NCBI GenBank assembly: GCA_022410635.1 | Contig: JAJVDF010000169.1 | Coordinates: 523,052 to 587,051 of the forward strand | Direction: 5' to 3' | Length of the DNA stretch: 64,000 nucleotides | DNA from: Tretioscincus oriximinensis | Lineage: Eukaryota; Chordata; Lepidosauria; Squamata; Gymnophthalmidae | Shown here: in pieces, positions 43,779 to 53,887 of the stretch | How the letters are laid out: each line of letters opens with the position of its first letter | Numbering within the stretch: position 1 is the first letter of the stretch | Made by a program: the position numbers and the translations under genes | The notes under the pieces: model-generated | The model's database searches: none | What the model saw: the letters and a program-made list of their open reading frames with translations, nothing else | Told to the model about the DNA's origin: nothing

Positions 43779-43865
43779 GTTTTTTTAAAAAAAAAATCAC
43801 AGCAGTATCACTAGGAGGCTCTGGCATCCAGAGGTGCCTCCTAAAGGCACCCTCTCCCAGTAAAA
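43609..43865. repeat. Tandem minisatellite with internal (AGT)n
   Basis: Unit 1 (43609-43704) and unit 2 (43705-43847) both run: CACCCTCCCC, AGTA-rich segment, TTTTTTTAAAAAAAA, ATCA(.)AGCA, CACTA(G)GAGGCTCTGGCA, CC(A)G(A/G)GG, CCTAAA(A/G)GC. A third unit starts at 43848 (CACCCTCTCCCAGTAAAA). In unit 2 the AGTA segment has expanded to about 20 AGT repeats. Confidence 0.8.
43717..43778. repeat. (AGT)n microsatellite
   Basis: About 20 perfect AGT units inside minisatellite unit 2. Confidence 0.97.
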
Positions 43866-44494
43866 AAGAAAAAAGAAAAAAAGGATTTTTCTAAAATTCT
43901 TCTAAAAAGTTTCCTACTAGAAAACTCCCAGTGTGTGTGAAAGTGTGTGAAATGTTTACTATCCAGGCGCGTCATACATCCAAAATTCACCCATTTCACA
44001 AAAGCAAAATAATAAACATTGTTAAACATTTTATATTCTGATTTTGGTAACTTCCTCTTCCGACTCAAAGGTAAAGGCTCCCAGTTAATCAAGTTGAATT
44101 AATGCANAATGTAGGAACAGAACTGTTAAAATGTGCCTATGATTGGATACACTATTGAGTCTAGTTCAAAGTTCCTACAGCACAATACGCTGTGCTAATA
44201 AAANGAAATTGGTCTCTGTTCTGGAAAAACATATTTTTCCGACTAAGGTTGCGTGCACACAGCTATTTCTTCCTCAATCGGAGCGAGATGAGGGAGGTTT
44301 GGGCACATGTGTTAAGTGTTTCTCAGCAGTCGTCCCGCAATAAACGCCGTTTATCTTGGAATAAACTATTGCTGGAATATTCAGGCATTANTCTGGAGAA
44401 CCTCTGTCTTCTCTACTAAGCGTAGGTATGTGCANAAAAGGCACGAGAGGTTAAAGCGAGGACGCAGCAGTAGCTATCAAAAAGGACTGCACTA

Positions 44495-44617
44495 CACTGA
44501 CAGGCTGCATCCACAGGGAGCCAATCTGTTCCTCAGAATAGGAGTCTGCCAACCACATGTTAGTGTAGACTATGACAGGCCCAGTTTGGCTCATTGTGGA
44601 TGCAGCCTATCAGCGCA
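44495..44617. mobile_element. MITE with GGCTGCATCCACA termini
   Basis: CTGACAGGCTGCATCCACAG and inner GAGCCAATCTG are mirrored by CAGTTTGGCTC and TGTGGATGCAGCCTATCAG. The interior CAGAATAGGAGTCTGCCAAC, TTAGTGTAGACTATG resembles MITE family A (GAATAGGAGCCTGCC, TAGTCTACACT), so it is a variant of that family with different termini. Confidence 0.75.
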
Positions 44618-44630
44618 GTTATATTCAATA

Positions 44631-44690
44631 GATGAAACATTTTGTGACTATCATTATATAGATATAATGATAGTCACAGAATGTTTCATC
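44631..44690. mobile_element. 60-bp TA-flanked hairpin MITE
   Basis: GATGAAACATTTTGTGACTA with TCATTATA is mirrored by TATAATGATAGTCACAGAAT with GTTTCATC. TA flanks both ends (44629-44630 and 44691-44692). Only the two arms remain, like other very short mariner-derived MITEs. Confidence 0.85.
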
Positions 44691-44692
44691 TA

Positions 44693-45033
44693 CAGTAANA
44701 CCCCGTTTATCTGAACTAAAGGGGGGGANAGGCATTTCGGATAATACAATTTTTCGGATAAACCATTAAATCGTCCATTTTTTAATTTTCGGCTGTTTAA
44801 TGATAAAATTTCTAATTTAAATAAATTATGAAACTGTTCTTACCTGTAATGCTTTAAATCCGTCGTCTCCGACGTTTAAACTCCGNCCTTCTTCCCACGC
44901 CGCGAGCCGCGCCGGAAGGAGAAGCCTTTTTCCACCTACGCACACANGTTTTAACTGTCACGTGACACAGTTTAGAAACTTCGGTTAAGCCGGGTTTCGG
45001 TTAACCGAAGTCCGGATAAATGGGGTTTTACTG
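44693..45033. mobile_element. Tigger/pogo-type MITE, 341 bp
   Basis: CAGTAANACCCCGTTTATC at the left is mirrored by GGATAAATGGGGTTTTACTG at the right, flanked by TA (44691-44692 and 45034-45035). CAGTA(A/G)AACC(C/T)CG(T)TTATCCGAA is the signature of pogo/Tigger termini. A second pair, TTCGGATAA and TTCGGTTAACCGAAGTCCGGATAA, lies inside. No transposase is present. Confidence 0.9.
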
Positions 45034-45240
45034 TATTGATGTATATATTTCCTGCTGTTCACACATCTATTGATGGGTATATTTGTATATACATCTATTG
45101 ATGTATTTCTGCTTTTCACTACATATGAAACAAACAGAATGAACATAATGGCTACATTTTCACTAGTGTGGGATGTGACATGGCTCATGAATACNATTTA
45201 TTAGCAAGCATGGTTAGTCACTAGAATGAGAAGCATAGTG

Positions 45241-45625
45241 TCTGTGTTGGGTTAAAAGTATGTCTGTTAAAAGCATTCAAGAGGTGTTTAGCTTGTAGCA
45301 CTTTGGAGACCAACAAGAGGAAGGTTAGTGACATGAGATTACATAGGCAAGTTTACTTTAGTTTAAACTTAGAAGCAGCGACTGGCCATTGGTCAAAAGA
45401 TGCAGAAATTCTAGAAGGGACGAGTACTGGCCATCCATTGGCTGAAGGGCAGAGGCTATAGTATAAAGGTGNTCATTTTGACTGGCCAGTCAGTCAGCTT
45501 CTGATTCAGATCTTGGCATTAGATCAGACTAATAAATCACTTTCCCAGTACCTCATTGGTGGAAAGATTATTTCAAGGCAAGAGCAATCTTCACTCATAC
45601 TAAACAAATGTGCTGTGTTGTGCTT
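45241..45625 (+). mobile_element. Possible solo LTR
   Basis: A TATA-like AGTATAAAGG (45459) is followed 70 bases later by AATAAATCAC (45530), in a moderately GC-rich block within AT-rich DNA; the arrangement is LTR-like. The start (TGTGTTGGGTT or TGTCTGTTAAAAG) and end (ACTAAACA) are guesses and no target duplication was found. Confidence 0.3.
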
Positions 45626-46324
45626 TGCAGTTCCCATGTACACACAGCTATGGAGCAATGGTCCCATGTAGCTGCAAGGTTTACTTCCAGGTAGCCTTAG
45701 CAACCAACTGAAAAAGAGCCTCAGAAGATGGACTTACTGGAGACGGATCTGATAATTTGCCTCTACCCATTACTATAAATGAAGAATGAAGAACAANAAT
45801 CTTAGGGTCTTAAAATCAGCACATTTGGCAAATCATATTTTAAGGCAGCTTTGGAACTGAATTGGGGGTGAATAAATGTACACTTTCAGGAAATTAGAGA
45901 TGTTTGGGTGCCTTCATCATGGGTACTTCCTAGGGTGCCCATCTCGATGGTGATAATAACATCATAATACTGAAAATACCTGTTTAGAAGTTATTTGAAG
46001 AAGCAATAAACACTCTATTGAATTATCAANCTTTCTAATACACTTTAAAGGTCCTTTCTATCTGGTATATTAAAGCATGTTCTTTTCACAACTTCTTTTC
46101 CAGAGAGAGATGGTCAATAATTCATATTGAACTTTAGATGATAATAGTGAAACTTTGTTGTGAAATTCCCTCTCTCAAATACCACATTTTAAAATGCAAC
46201 AAGATCTGTGGAGGTGGTACACAGATTAGGGAAAATGAAATATAAACAATAGCTAACTAAATAGAAGGTTGACAGATAGGGAATTCCTTTACTGTGCATT
46301 TGCACACAATTTTCTAGTAACTGA

Positions 46325-46569
46325 GAGCCAGTCTGGTGTTGTGGCTAGTGTGCCAGACTCCCATCTGGAAGCCTCCCAGTTCCAAACTCCTTCATGAAGC
46401 AAACTGGGTGACCTTGGTTTAGTCATAGTTCTTTTGCAGCTCTTTCAGCCCCACATACTTCACAAGGGTGTCTATTGTGAAGAAAAGAATGGTAGGTTAT
46501 GTAAGCTACTTTATTCCCTTCATGTTGAGAAAAGCGGGGTATAAATACCAGCTCTTCTCTTCTTCTTCA
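46325..46569 (+). mobile_element. Sauria-type SINE (head A, Bov-B-like tail), near full length
   Basis: AGAGCCAGTCTGGTGTTGTG (A-box region), CCCAGTTCCAAACTCC (B-box region), CATGAAGCAAACTGGGTGAC, CTTTCAGCCCCACATACTTC, ACAAGGGTGTCTATTGTG, TGTAAGCTACTTTATTCCC, GAGAAAAGCGGGGTATAAAT, ACCAGCTCTTCTCTTCTTC. Bov-B-type LINEs are thought to mobilise this family through the shared 3' end. Confidence 0.93.
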
Positions 46570-47085
46570 ACTTTATTTATTGTAGAACACAATTGGACTC
46601 TTTTTTCTAGTCTTCTTTGGCAAATTAAAACTCCATGATTTACCAAGAATCTACTTTTAGCAGTTGCACCTTGTAATGTCTACAAAATCTAACAAAATTT
46701 CCTCTTTCTGCATACCCATGAAAGTTGCATTTCTCTGTTCTGTTTTTGTTTTTTTATTGTAACTCTAATTCTGGGTTACTGTTTAAATATCAGCATTTCT
46801 GGAGTGCTTTTGGCTTTTATTAATGATAATTCTTTTCTTTCTTTTAATGAGAGTTTAAGATAATCTTCTGAAACAAAATTAATCTGTAAGAGTTAAGATT
46901 CTAGTTGCAAAATTTAAAATATTGTGCAGACTGAAATCATTGTAAGTGGACAACTGTTTATTCCATTCCATTAATTAATATTTTCATTGTCAGATCCCTT
47001 GTTGATGCCCTGAATATTTGTGGTAAGGGGAGACCTTCCTAGTAGTCGTTATCAAGCATCTGCCTGTTTCCTATTCGGTGGCACC
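46570..47085. other. No recognised feature
   Basis: AT-rich and unassigned, ending just before the LTR. Confidence 0.35.
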
Positions 47086-47091
47086 CAAAAT

Positions 47092-47843
47092 TGTTGGGGT
47101 TAGCCATATAGGAATATATTAATTGGCATTATATATCTGATATAAAATATACAAGAATTGAACAAGAGAGGTCTGGGTGGAAAATTTTGAAAATCTCTGG
47201 AAACCCCATCCCCAGGAAGTAAACAGGAGAGGCCAATCTCTCTTTCTGTCCTGAGGGCATATCTCATTCATGGAACCTTGCCAGACTAAAAGGTTTAATG
47301 ACACCTATTGTGGCAAAAGGGCATTCNTTGTTTAACTAGCCATGCACATGGGCTAAAACCATTAGCTTGATAGTGGCAAAGAGGAAGCCCCATTAAGCTG
47401 TATTCCCTTAGGTGAGTCACAGTGTTCCTGCAGCTAGAGGGATAAACCAGGATAAACNAAAGCTAAAAGGGTCAATCTTGTATCTTCCCACCATACCATA
47501 TTTGGCATTTCCTGACACAGGCTGCACCTCCTTGGGAGGAGAGGAACGCGTCACANAGGTGTCACTACCTGGGCACACCTCCGGTCCACCCTTACCCACG
47601 TGTTCTGTACCACCCATTCTGACATCACTTAATTGATCTACACCATCTGTTATTGGAGTCAATAAAAACCTCTGCACAGTTGTGTTCTGGAGTGTCTCAT
47701 GACCCATGAGCCTCCTGGATTGCCTTTGAACCTAAGCTATGGTCTCCNTGTGAATCTTCTTCACACGTGTCTATACGCTGTGGATCCAGCTACCTTAGAC
47801 AAGCTAAGGAGCCGAATAACGTGGTAAGTGAACCCCCGTTACA
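47092..47843 (+). mobile_element. Solo LTR of a retrovirus-like element, copy 2
   Basis: Starts TGTTGGGGTT, ends CCCCCGTTACA, and is flanked by a perfect 4-bp duplication AAAT (47088-47091 and 47844-47847). AATAAA lies near 47662, followed by a GTGTTCTGGAG-type R region. It is about 752 bp and shares the 5' end and inner blocks with the LTR at 18468. No internal sequence remains, so it arose by LTR-LTR recombination. Confidence 0.9.
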
Positions 47844-48037
47844 AAATCATATTTATTTTTAAAAGATTTTCAATCACAGCCTCTTTCTGTACTGGGCCTT
47901 GTACTAGATTATATCTTGAACCCAAGATCTTTGTCTCCACAAGCATGGGACGGTACATTCCTGTTCTGAGATATAATCCATAAAAAGATCTAGTGCAGAA
48001 AAAAAANCTCAGTTTGAATCCTGCTGAGAGGGGAAAT

Positions 48038-48245
48038 ATTCTGGATTTTGTGGCGTAGTGTCACAATTCCGCTCCTGGGGTGAGATTTCAGACAAAGTCA
48101 TGCAAAATCATGCTCCTGGCAGCAAATCAGGGAGTCATGGTGCGGGAGCCCCACCAGCCCGACAGCAGCCCTGCTCTTCGTAAGAACCCATGGGACTGCT
48201 GGCTTTCACCCAGAATATCCTATATCCCCAATTATAAGGCTTTGT
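48038..48245. mobile_element. MITE family B, truncated copy
   Basis: TATTCTGGATTTTGTGGCGT, CACAATTCCGCTCC, GACAAAGTCATGCAAAATCATGCTCC, CAGCAAATCAGGGAGTCATG, CAGAATATCCTATAT, ATTATAAGGCTTTG. Collinear with 29640-29945 but with a deletion. It ends where the family C dimer begins. Confidence 0.6.
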
Positions 48246-48258
48246 CTCTTTTTTATTT

Positions 48259-48480
48259 GAGAGAAATAGCCATGTTAGTCTAGTAGAAAGTNCAANAAAG
48301 GGGCCAGTAGCACTTTGAGACTAACTTGAGAAAAGTGGATGACATAAGCTTTCGTAGACATGTCTACCTCTTCAGATGCTTCAGATGCATCTGAAGAAGT
48401 AGACGTGTCTACGAAAGCTTATGCCACCCACTATTCTCAAGTTAGTCTCAAAGTGCNACTGGCCCCTTTGCTGGACTTTT
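48259..48480. mobile_element. Short repeat family C, long inverted dimer
   Basis: An antisense copy (GAGAAATAGCCATGTTAGTC through CATAAGCTTTCGTAGACATG to CTTCAGATGC) meets a sense copy (GCATCTGAAGAAGTAGACGT through GAAAGCTTATGCCACCCACT to CCCCTTTGCTGGACTTTT). The join is TTCAGATGCATCTGAA, itself a palindrome. The sense arm lacks the last 25 or so bases of the monomer. The flanking duplication is unclear. Confidence 0.88.
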
Positions 48481-48489
48481 TAAATTTGG

Positions 48490-49660
48490 TAATCCAAGGC
48501 TCCAGTCACACTTAAGTTTTAATACAGCCTTACTCAACATTCAGAAGGGGAAAACACATCAGCAAAGTAATGTTTTTGCTGGAAAAAAACATTTCCCCCC
48601 TTTTTCTGAGTTAGAAAATGCGAAAAGGAAGTAGGTTACTANTTTTATGTATTTTATGATTCTGAAAGAAGTAGACTGATGCTGGATTGAAATTTAAGTG
48701 TGACAAGGACTCTAGTATATAGAAAAATAAATTCTATTAACTTTAAAGTTTAATAGTACTGTATATAAGGTTGCAACATTTACATCTGTATAGCGTGGCC
48801 ACACTATTAGCTGGCAATGCTTCTGTTTTCTTACAGCTACACTGGTGAGTTCTGTTCCTTTCCTATGTGTGCTGACAAGGGCTTATGGGAATTGCAGTTT
48901 TGGTGACTGCTCCCTCATAGGCATTGTACTAGGATTTGTGTGTGTGTCTAATGCATCCTTGCAATTTACAAGGCCTCCCTTTAACCTTCACCCATCACGA
49001 TGATGGGCATTTCCCTAGTTACATATTAACTGCTGTCAACTGCATAAGGCAGATAAGCAGCCAGTTTAATTATCCATTCTAACAACTTCCTCCAACTGTC
49101 AATATCAGATCCCTGTTATGTAGCCCAGGAAGCCGTAAGCTGTAATTTGAAATCAAACTGTGGCTGAAGCAAACGTTAAAGGATGGTTTCAGACAAAGAA
49201 TAACTGCTGCTCCTGGCTCTANATGGAGGACACCAGCTTTTTAGATTGAAGAAGACTTCCATTTCTGTGGTACAGTGCTCCTGATATCTTCCTATCATGA
49301 TCACNTTATCTGGCCTTCAAACACATGAGGTTACTGAAATCTGTAAACACACAAGCAAATTTGTTACACCACAACTTCAGACCCTCTTTTTATGTGGAAA
49401 GGGACAGAATAAAATAAGAGACATGTTGGTCCATAGGAAACTGTTCTGAGTTCCCTGAAGAATATTTTTCTTTCAGGGAATAAAACCCTTTTCTGCACTA
49501 GGCTTCTGGTGGAACAGGGGCCTGTCATCTGCATGCTAATGTAAGCTATGGCAGGACCTTTGGAAAAAGTGATCTTGTTAACTCACCAAGACCTTAATCA
49601 TCTCCTTTATGTTTAAGTGAAAGGATTGCTAATTCATGTTTAGTCTTATTTTGTTCCAGG
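48490..49660. other. No recognised feature
   Basis: Unassigned. CTTATGGGAATTGCAGTTTTGG at 48893 and CAGGGGCCTGTCATCTGCATGCTAATGTAAGCTATGGCAGG at 49514 look like scraps of hAT-type and family A MITEs. Confidence 0.3.
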
Positions 49661-49662
49661 AA

Positions 49663-50014
49663 TAGGGTTGACATACGCCCCGGAAAACCGGGATTGTCCC
49701 GGATTTGTGGACAAAAAAATTGTCCTNTCCAGTTTAATAAAAAAAATCCCGATTTTCCGTCCTGATGTCAGGAGGAGGAGGAGGGAGGGAGGGAGGGAGG
49801 CGGGTTTATCATCAGTTTCTTTCATGCCTCCGGTCCAAGTCCGANGCAACAACTCCCCGCCCCATAGAAAGGCAGCAGCAGCCGTCAACGCAGCAGCTGC
49901 ACTACCCGCCTCATTGCACAGACTTTCCTGCCCGCTCAGTATGTATGTGCGCGCATGCCATCATGGGAAGGGACAGACTAATTTCTAAATTATGTCCTGG
50001 TTTGGGACACTTAG
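49663..50014. mobile_element. hAT-type element related to 26537
   Basis: The left end TAGGGTTGACATACGCCCCG and the following GGAAAACCGGGATTGTCCCGG match the start of the element at 26537. The right end TGTCCTGGTTTGGGACACTTAG is a decayed mirror. The middle is GC-rich with a (GGA)/(GGGA) tract at 49770-49800. No duplication is certain. Confidence 0.6.
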
Positions 50015-50019
50015 CTCCA

Positions 50020-51665
50020 AAGACCAAAAAGCAGTGGATAAATTTAAAAGTTGCTTAGCTGCAAATGCCTTTCAAGTGTACANTCTGTCCTCTTGAATTC
50101 ATGGGACATTTTTTTGGGCTTGGAAACATCTTCAAATGTCTTACATGTTCCTCTCCACCCAACATGACACATAACTGGAAGAGGGAGAGAAAAGCATTTC
50201 TACACAACTGTGATTGTTCAGTGTAAAAGGATTGCAAACTTGGGATTGATCACAAGAGGCATCCAGTTTAAGCTTTCGAAATATTTAATAAATAAAATTA
50301 TTATTTTTCNTATTTTAGGGGAAACTCCCCCCGCNTTTTTTCTGTTAACTTTAATAANATTGCTTATAAATCTCATTGGGAAATTTGGTTTAGTTTTTTT
50401 TAATGCTACATACTGCTNCGAAACATGTCTAGAAATATAAATACCCTATATCTGCTTTGAACAGAATTGCTAGAGANAAAAAAACAGGATATTTTTTCTG
50501 CTGCATCTTTAAGGAATATGTCAAAGAGGAATTTTTAATAGGTGCTAGGGATAGTATAAGCAGAATCTGATAAAACTGCTTCTTTTTTACAACCATTGAA
50601 GATGCAGAAGCCCTGTTCTGCTTTTTTCTACTAATCCTAATTTTAATGAAATAATCCTCTTATTTTCAAAGGTTAAATGATGAATTGGTAGTCCNCAAAA
50701 ATAGTGTTCCAACATTTTTCCTGGTTTAGTCTNGTTCTNCAGGGCTGAAAATAGATTAAAAATACATATCGGAACAGCATCATAGAAGAGAGGAGGGAGG
50801 GGAGCAAAAACAGACCCTATTCAGAAGATGCTCTGCTGTTTCATATTGATAGAATTCTTCTGACTAATCAGGAAAATGCCTTTCTTTCATTTTACAGGAA
50901 GTCTTGAATTCAGGATTAGTTCCTCTATAAGTCTTCCCTTTGTGTGCAGAATGCTGGCATTTAGAACATGGCTATCCCCATCTCAGACTGCCTGAATCCT
51001 AAATCTGTTAAACCACATGCTGANGCCTTGGAAAATGTAACCTTTAACTACATAGTTGGTACATCTGGATCCCCACCCAGGAACTGCCTAATGTTTCCAA
51101 CATTTAACCATCTAATAGATGCTAGCAAGGCAGAATTTCCTTGAGATAATTGACACTGAATGTTATTACAGAACAATTATTTTTCCTACAGCATATTTGG
51201 ATTAGTGGAGGATTGGTTCACAGGGCTTTGGGCATTGTACCATTTCTGCACCTGCAGATGCATTCTGATAGGGAACTGCAGAATTTTTGCTTTTAAAAAA
51301 ATCCGTAGATTGAGCCCTGCAGATGCATTCTGAGAGGTGATGAGGAGACAGATGGGGAGCTGCAGCTGTGAAATATTTAGGCAGAATCATAAGGCACCAC
51401 TGAAGATAATGAAGTCCAGGATCTGCAATATGTCCTGCAAAAACAGAGAAGGCACTTGTGAGGTTTTCTTAAGCCTTCAAAACAAGGCCAGCAACAGAGA
51501 GCTGAGAAAACAATTTATTATTCAGCTCAGAGAGGTACCAACTGAATCAGAACAGTAGCAGTTTTCCCAANTGAAATATGCCCCGGATCTGAACTCTTGG
51601 CCAATGGGCATTTTCCACCTTTCCTTTCTAGAATGTCCTAAAGGATTGAACCAATGGCCACACGA
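50020..51665. other. No recognised feature
   Basis: Unassigned, with many ambiguous bases. A direct repeat, CTGCAGATGCATTCTGA(T/G)AG, occurs at 51252 and 51317, within 65 bp. Confidence 0.35.
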
Positions 51666-51683
51666 GCGTCTAATATTCAAACA

Positions 51684-51808
51684 GCATCTGAAGAAGTAGA
51701 CCTGTCTACGAAAGCTTATGCCAACCACTTTTCTCAAGTTAGTCTCAAAGTGCTGCTAGCTCCTTTGCTGGACTTTCTGCTAGACTAACAAGGCTATTTC
51801 TCTGAAAT
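51684..51808 (+). mobile_element. Short repeat family C, complete monomer
   Basis: GCATCTGAAGAAGTAGACCT through ACAAGGCTATTTCTCTGAAA. A perfect 13-bp direct repeat TAATATTCAAACA flanks it (51671-51683 and 51809-51821). The length is outside the range of the usual DNA transposons and typical of LINE-driven insertion. Confidence 0.92.
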
Positions 51809-51892
51809 TAATATTCAAACATTCGAACATCAGCTGTTCTCTAACAAGTAAACAATCAATTGTCATTTGAAATGGTCCCTTTTTGTACCACA

Positions 51893-52135
51893 TAAGAACA
51901 TAAGAAAAGCCATACTGGATTGGGCCAGAGCCCATCTAGTCCAGCATTCTGTCTCATACAGTGGCCCACCAGCTGCACTTGGGCAGTCCGAACAGAGGAA
52001 AGCAAAATATGTTCATGACTCTTTGCAAATGGCATTTCAGGAGCACTACCTGGTGCTCCATCCTGGAGGCAGCATCCAGACATCCATCTCCTCCTCCATC
52101 CAATGGCCTCCTAGTACCCATTTATANTCTTGGTG
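51893..52135 (-). mobile_element. CR1 LINE 3' end, minus orientation
   Basis: CATAAGAACATAAGAAAAGCC at the start, then AGAGCCCATCTAGTCCAGCA, TTCTGTCTCATACAGTGGCC, GGGCAGTCCGAACAGAGGAA, GCAAATGGCATTTCAGGAGC, then CCTGGAGGCAGCATCCAGACA. Well preserved. Confidence 0.92.
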
Positions 52136-52139
52136 TCCA

Positions 52140-53310
52140 TAGTAATGTACCACAGATAATGTAGTGCAAGATTTAAAGAACTTTAAACTCCACCCATTTC
52201 TCTGTCACTTCTGTTGGTAAATCATAAGTTCTACCAATTTTTGCTTCACTTTCACCAGAAAGCCCCACTCATTTTGATGTCACTTCCAGTCCCANCCCAG
52301 AAATGATATCACTGTGTGATGCATTTCNGTCGAGATATTTCAGGGCTGATGGTCTTTCTTTAACTCTGTTAATCTCTTAATATCAATTGTATGGATTCTG
52401 TCCCTGACAGCAACCCATCATATTGAGGGTCTCATAGTTGATTCCTCCCTTTGGTTTAGTGAGATAAATTTTCATGTGGTTTTGAATAGATTAACCTGAT
52501 CTGNCCCAGGAACTCACTACACTTTAGTTCTCTTGCCTTCCAGTGCAACCTCATTTCAGATATTATTTTTGCNCCCACCCTGGATTATTCAAAAATAATT
52601 TTTTCTCCCTTCCTCAAATTCATAGAATGCAATCTCTTGGTGCCAAAATTGATATTCTTTTTCACTCCCAGCATTTAGTTTATTACATTTCCTCTGAAAC
52701 AATAATATTAGCTTTTAAAAATATCTTTTATTACCGTATTCTACCGACAGGAGGGTAGAGTGTTTTAATGATTTGGTCAGCTAGTATACGTGTGGCTTTC
52801 TAACTAATCTGTTTTATGTACTTCATTTTCTGTATTAATTGCTTTGAGACCATTGTGTATAAAGGCTTATCCAAATAAATANTATCCCCTAGCATTAGGC
52901 ACAAAAGTTTGTTTCTAATGCTAACTTGGTAGTATTTGTCTGCTGGAAAAGACCTTTTAATTTGCATTTAGAATAAATATATACATTGCAACAAAATTAA
53001 GGTTTTACTAAACATGGAAGCACTAGCTAGTGTCCTAGAGGCAGGTAATACAATGTCTCCATACCAGATATCTTTGGCCCTCCTCCCTCTACGAAGCACC
53101 TTCAAAACTTGGAAAGTCTTAAACTTCAGGGATAGGTTTCCTGTTGTCCTGGAAATAGCTCTGGTGGAGGCGAATCATTGTGGATGAGACATATATACAA
53201 GAGGGGCACAGTAAATTACTCTTGATGCCAGTGTGTATTCAGTGACTGTGTAATGTCTGAAGGTGGCAGGGACCCTCTGAAGTTTTCATCCTGCTCTATG
53301 AGAAGAGTAG
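52140..53310. other. No recognised feature
   Basis: Unassigned AT-rich sequence without a recognisable exon or repeat. Confidence 0.35.
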
Positions 53311-53317
53311 AGAGTCA

Positions 53318-53735
53318 TAAGAAGATGGAGGAGGAATCTGAAGGGGGAGTCAAAGCGGCTAACATAGCCTTCTGTTCTCTTTAGAACAGACACCTTGTGA
53401 AGTAGGAAGTCCAGCAAAGGAGCTAGTAGCACTTTGAGACTAACTTGGGAAAAGTGGGTAGCATAAGCTTTTGTTGACATGTCTACTTTCGTAGACGTCA
53501 CCCACTTATGCCACCCACTTTTCTCAAGTTAGTCTCAAAGTGCTACTAGCTTCTTTGCTGGATTTCCAACTAGACTAACACGGCTATTTNTCTGAACATG
53601 TGAAGTAGGTGAGGTTGAGAGAGTTTTGAAGAACTGTGACTTTTGTGAACCCAGCTTGCTTTTGTGGAGGAGTGCAGAATCAAGCAGGGAGACTTCCAGA
53701 TAAGAGTCTGACACTATAACCACTACACCAGGCAG
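53318..53735 (-). mobile_element. Sauria-type SINE (head A), minus orientation, split by a family C dimer
   Basis: On the minus strand the head side (53735 downward) carries GCCTGGTGTAGTGGTTATAG, then CACTCCTCCACAAAAGCAAG, then AACTCTCTCAACCTCACCTAC. After the insert the body continues AAGGTGTCTGTTC and ends AGCCGCTTTGACTCCCCCTT followed by CTTCTTATG-type sequence. The split falls inside the CCTACTTCACA segment. Confidence 0.85.
53407..53598. mobile_element. Short repeat family C, inverted dimer inside a SINE
   Basis: The antisense arm (AAGTCCAGCAAAGGAGCTAG, TAGCACTTTGAGACTAACTT, GTAGCATAAGCTTTTGTTG, ACATGTCTAC) meets a sense arm (TTATGCCACCCACTTTTCTC, TAGTCTCAAAGTGCTACTAG, CTAACACGGCTATTTNTCTG). 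An 11-bp duplication of SINE sequence TGTGAAGTAGG flanks the whole dimer (53396-53406 and 53599-53609). Confidence 0.92.
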
Positions 53736-53887
53736 GTTACTGGTCATCCAACATCGTTGTTGAACCGTTAAGCCCAGAGGCATGCAAATGCCACACTTTG
53801 GGGGTCTTCTCTAGTATGAAGGGAAAAAATATCCAGCATTAGAGATAGTAACAGTCTGAGCCTGTAGATCCAGTGAGGCTATGGTAG

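Noticed and set aside
43618..43894. Poly-Thr / poly-Val frames
   Set aside because: They are translations of the (AGT)n microsatellite.
46570..47085. Retroviral interior upstream of the LTR at 47092
   Set aside because: The AAAT duplication directly at both ends shows a solo LTR. No coding remnants are present.
48259..48480. Family C dimer as two independent insertions
   Set aside because: The two comparable dimers at 30153 and 53407 each have one duplication around the whole pair. The junction here is also seamless, although its own duplication is not clear.
5893..53598. Family C read as a hAT or other DNA transposon
   Set aside because: The flanking duplications are 9, 11, 12 and 13 bp long, and the ends are not inverted repeats in the monomer. 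This does not fit fixed-length cut-and-paste insertion.
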